Assembly: GCA_015501595.1 (NCBI GenBank)
Contig: JADNRX010000005.1
Coordinates: 310,001-374,000, forward strand
Length of the DNA stretch: 64,000 nucleotides
Direction of reading: 5' to 3'
Origin: Hymenopellis radicata
Lineage: Eukaryota; Basidiomycota; Agaricomycetes; Agaricales; Physalacriaceae
Below are positions 63,290 through 64,000 of this stretch, piece after piece (position 1 is the stretch's first letter; each line of letters starts with the position of its first letter). The translations under genes were made by a program, and so were the position numbers. The notes under the pieces are model-generated. The model was not told the DNA's origin and ran no database searches. It worked only from the letters and a program-made list of their open reading frames with translations.

Positions 63290-63986
63290 CTACGCCGACC
63301 AGACTTTGGTAATGAGTTCGGTAAGACCTGTAGAGGTGTCAGAATGGACTGGGAGACGAGGTTCTGCCCCTTACCAATATCGTTGGTGTTGAATTGGTAA
63401 ACGCCGACAAGGACGCCGACAGTTGCTGCTCTGAGGCCCCAAGAGACTGTGGGGCCAAGGACTGGGAATTTGCGCGGATGAACGTAGTCCGTGAAAACGG
63501 CATCGAACTGGACAAAGTTTAGACAAGCATGGAGGAATAATACAAGAAACATACGCCGATATGACTGTGCATAATGAGACTAACTCCTAGAATGCCGTCG
63601 AGAATGGGATAATTGGTTCCACTGGTGACAAAGGTGGCGGCTGTGAGTGGTACGAGGCCGGCGGACAAGAGGCGCTCGAAGGCCCAGTGATAAGAGCCAT
63701 GAGATTTCGAGGTGTGGGGAAGGTAGTGGGGTCGTTGACGGTTCCCTTGTACACGGCTTCGTAGATTGATTCAGTCCTATATCGTCGTCGCGAATAGACT
63801 ATGCATTGTACTCACGTCCACCAGGCACATAGGTAACCTCTGAGGCATACCGCACTGCGACTGGGATCTAGTTAGGACTCGGTTAAGGTTGGACAAAAGA
63901 CGTACCTTGAGAAAGAGCAGGGTCCTCGCCGCACGGTGTGCAAGCGACCTGGGCAGCGTCGAGCGAACAATGAGAGACGAGGACAT
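63290..63986 (-). CDS. SDH4: Succinate dehydrogenase membrane anchor (SDH4/CybS), with one apparent frameshift
   Basis: Small cytochrome b subunit of complex II in the inner mitochondrial membrane. The start MSSSLIVRSTLPRSLAHRAA (63986) is a presequence. Exons then give SHGSYHWAFERLLSAGLVPL (quinone-site and first helix), then GVSLIMHSHIGFDAVFTDY with the heme-ligand His and the conserved Asp-Tyr. HPRKFPVLGPTVSWGLRAAT, GVLVGVYQFNTNDIG and, after a last intron, LTELITKVWSA end it at TAG 63290-63292. All three helices are visible. One base seems missing near 63711 (TFPTP followed by SKSHGSYHW). Paralogous Tim18/Shh4 proteins in yeast share this fold, but a single basidiomycete copy is most likely SDH4. 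Confidence 0.88.
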
Positions 63987-64000
63987 CGTGGTCGAGGATG

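Overview
The window looks like nuclear DNA of a filamentous basidiomycete, most likely Agaricomycetes. Nearly every gene is broken by many introns of about 45-60 nt with short donors and acceptors. The proteins read as fungal orthologues, including a Tsp2-type tetraspanin, a chitin-synthase regulator of the Skt5/Chs4 family, a fungal CSL factor, a JHD1 demethylase and a Zn2Cys6 regulator. Genes are packed tightly on both strands. I see no operons, CRISPR arrays, transposons, tRNAs or rRNAs.

Layout. 0-10 kb: C-terminus of SGD1/NOM1, BUD32, an omega-amidase (NIT3 type), actin, a Mis14/NSL1-like kinetochore protein, GAR1, SKT5. 10-20 kb: JHD1 (PHD plus JmjC), PGK1, an RGG-rich protein of unknown role, SDA1, tetraspanin TSP2, HSP10. 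20-25 kb: two small single-pass membrane proteins in gene-poor DNA, RPL20, MSP1. 25-35 kb: a ribosomal-L1-domain protein, PNK1, an ADP-ribose pyrophosphatase, mitoribosomal mL38, a CSL transcription factor, eIF3i. 35-50 kb: PRP16, NDUFS1, a NUP37-like WD40 protein, a Zn2Cys6 factor, a 1.2 kb unresolved stretch, a single-pass membrane protein, MIC19. 50-64 kb: an AGC-like pseudokinase, RPN1, NOP4, SPT5, SDH4.

Most genes are housekeeping: ribosome biogenesis (SGD1, GAR1, SDA1, L1-domain protein, NOP4), translation (RPL20, eIF3i, mL38), mitochondria (NDUFS1, SDH4, MIC19, MSP1, HSP10), and transcription, chromatin and splicing (SPT5, JHD1, CSL, PRP16). Several lie in divergent pairs with start codons about 40-145 bp apart, so promoters must be shared or very short.

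Two things matter most to a reader. First, about 29 places in otherwise intact essential genes need one extra base to restore the conserved frame. All are apparent single-base losses, mostly in short G or C runs. This points to consensus errors rather than pseudogenes, and the spans given here run across them. Second, the splicing is unusual: 6-nt micro-exons in actin and JHD1, start-codon-only first exons in HSP10 and eIF3i, and about five GC-AG introns. The most interesting protein is a kinase-fold protein whose catalytic HRD and DFG motifs are both lost.
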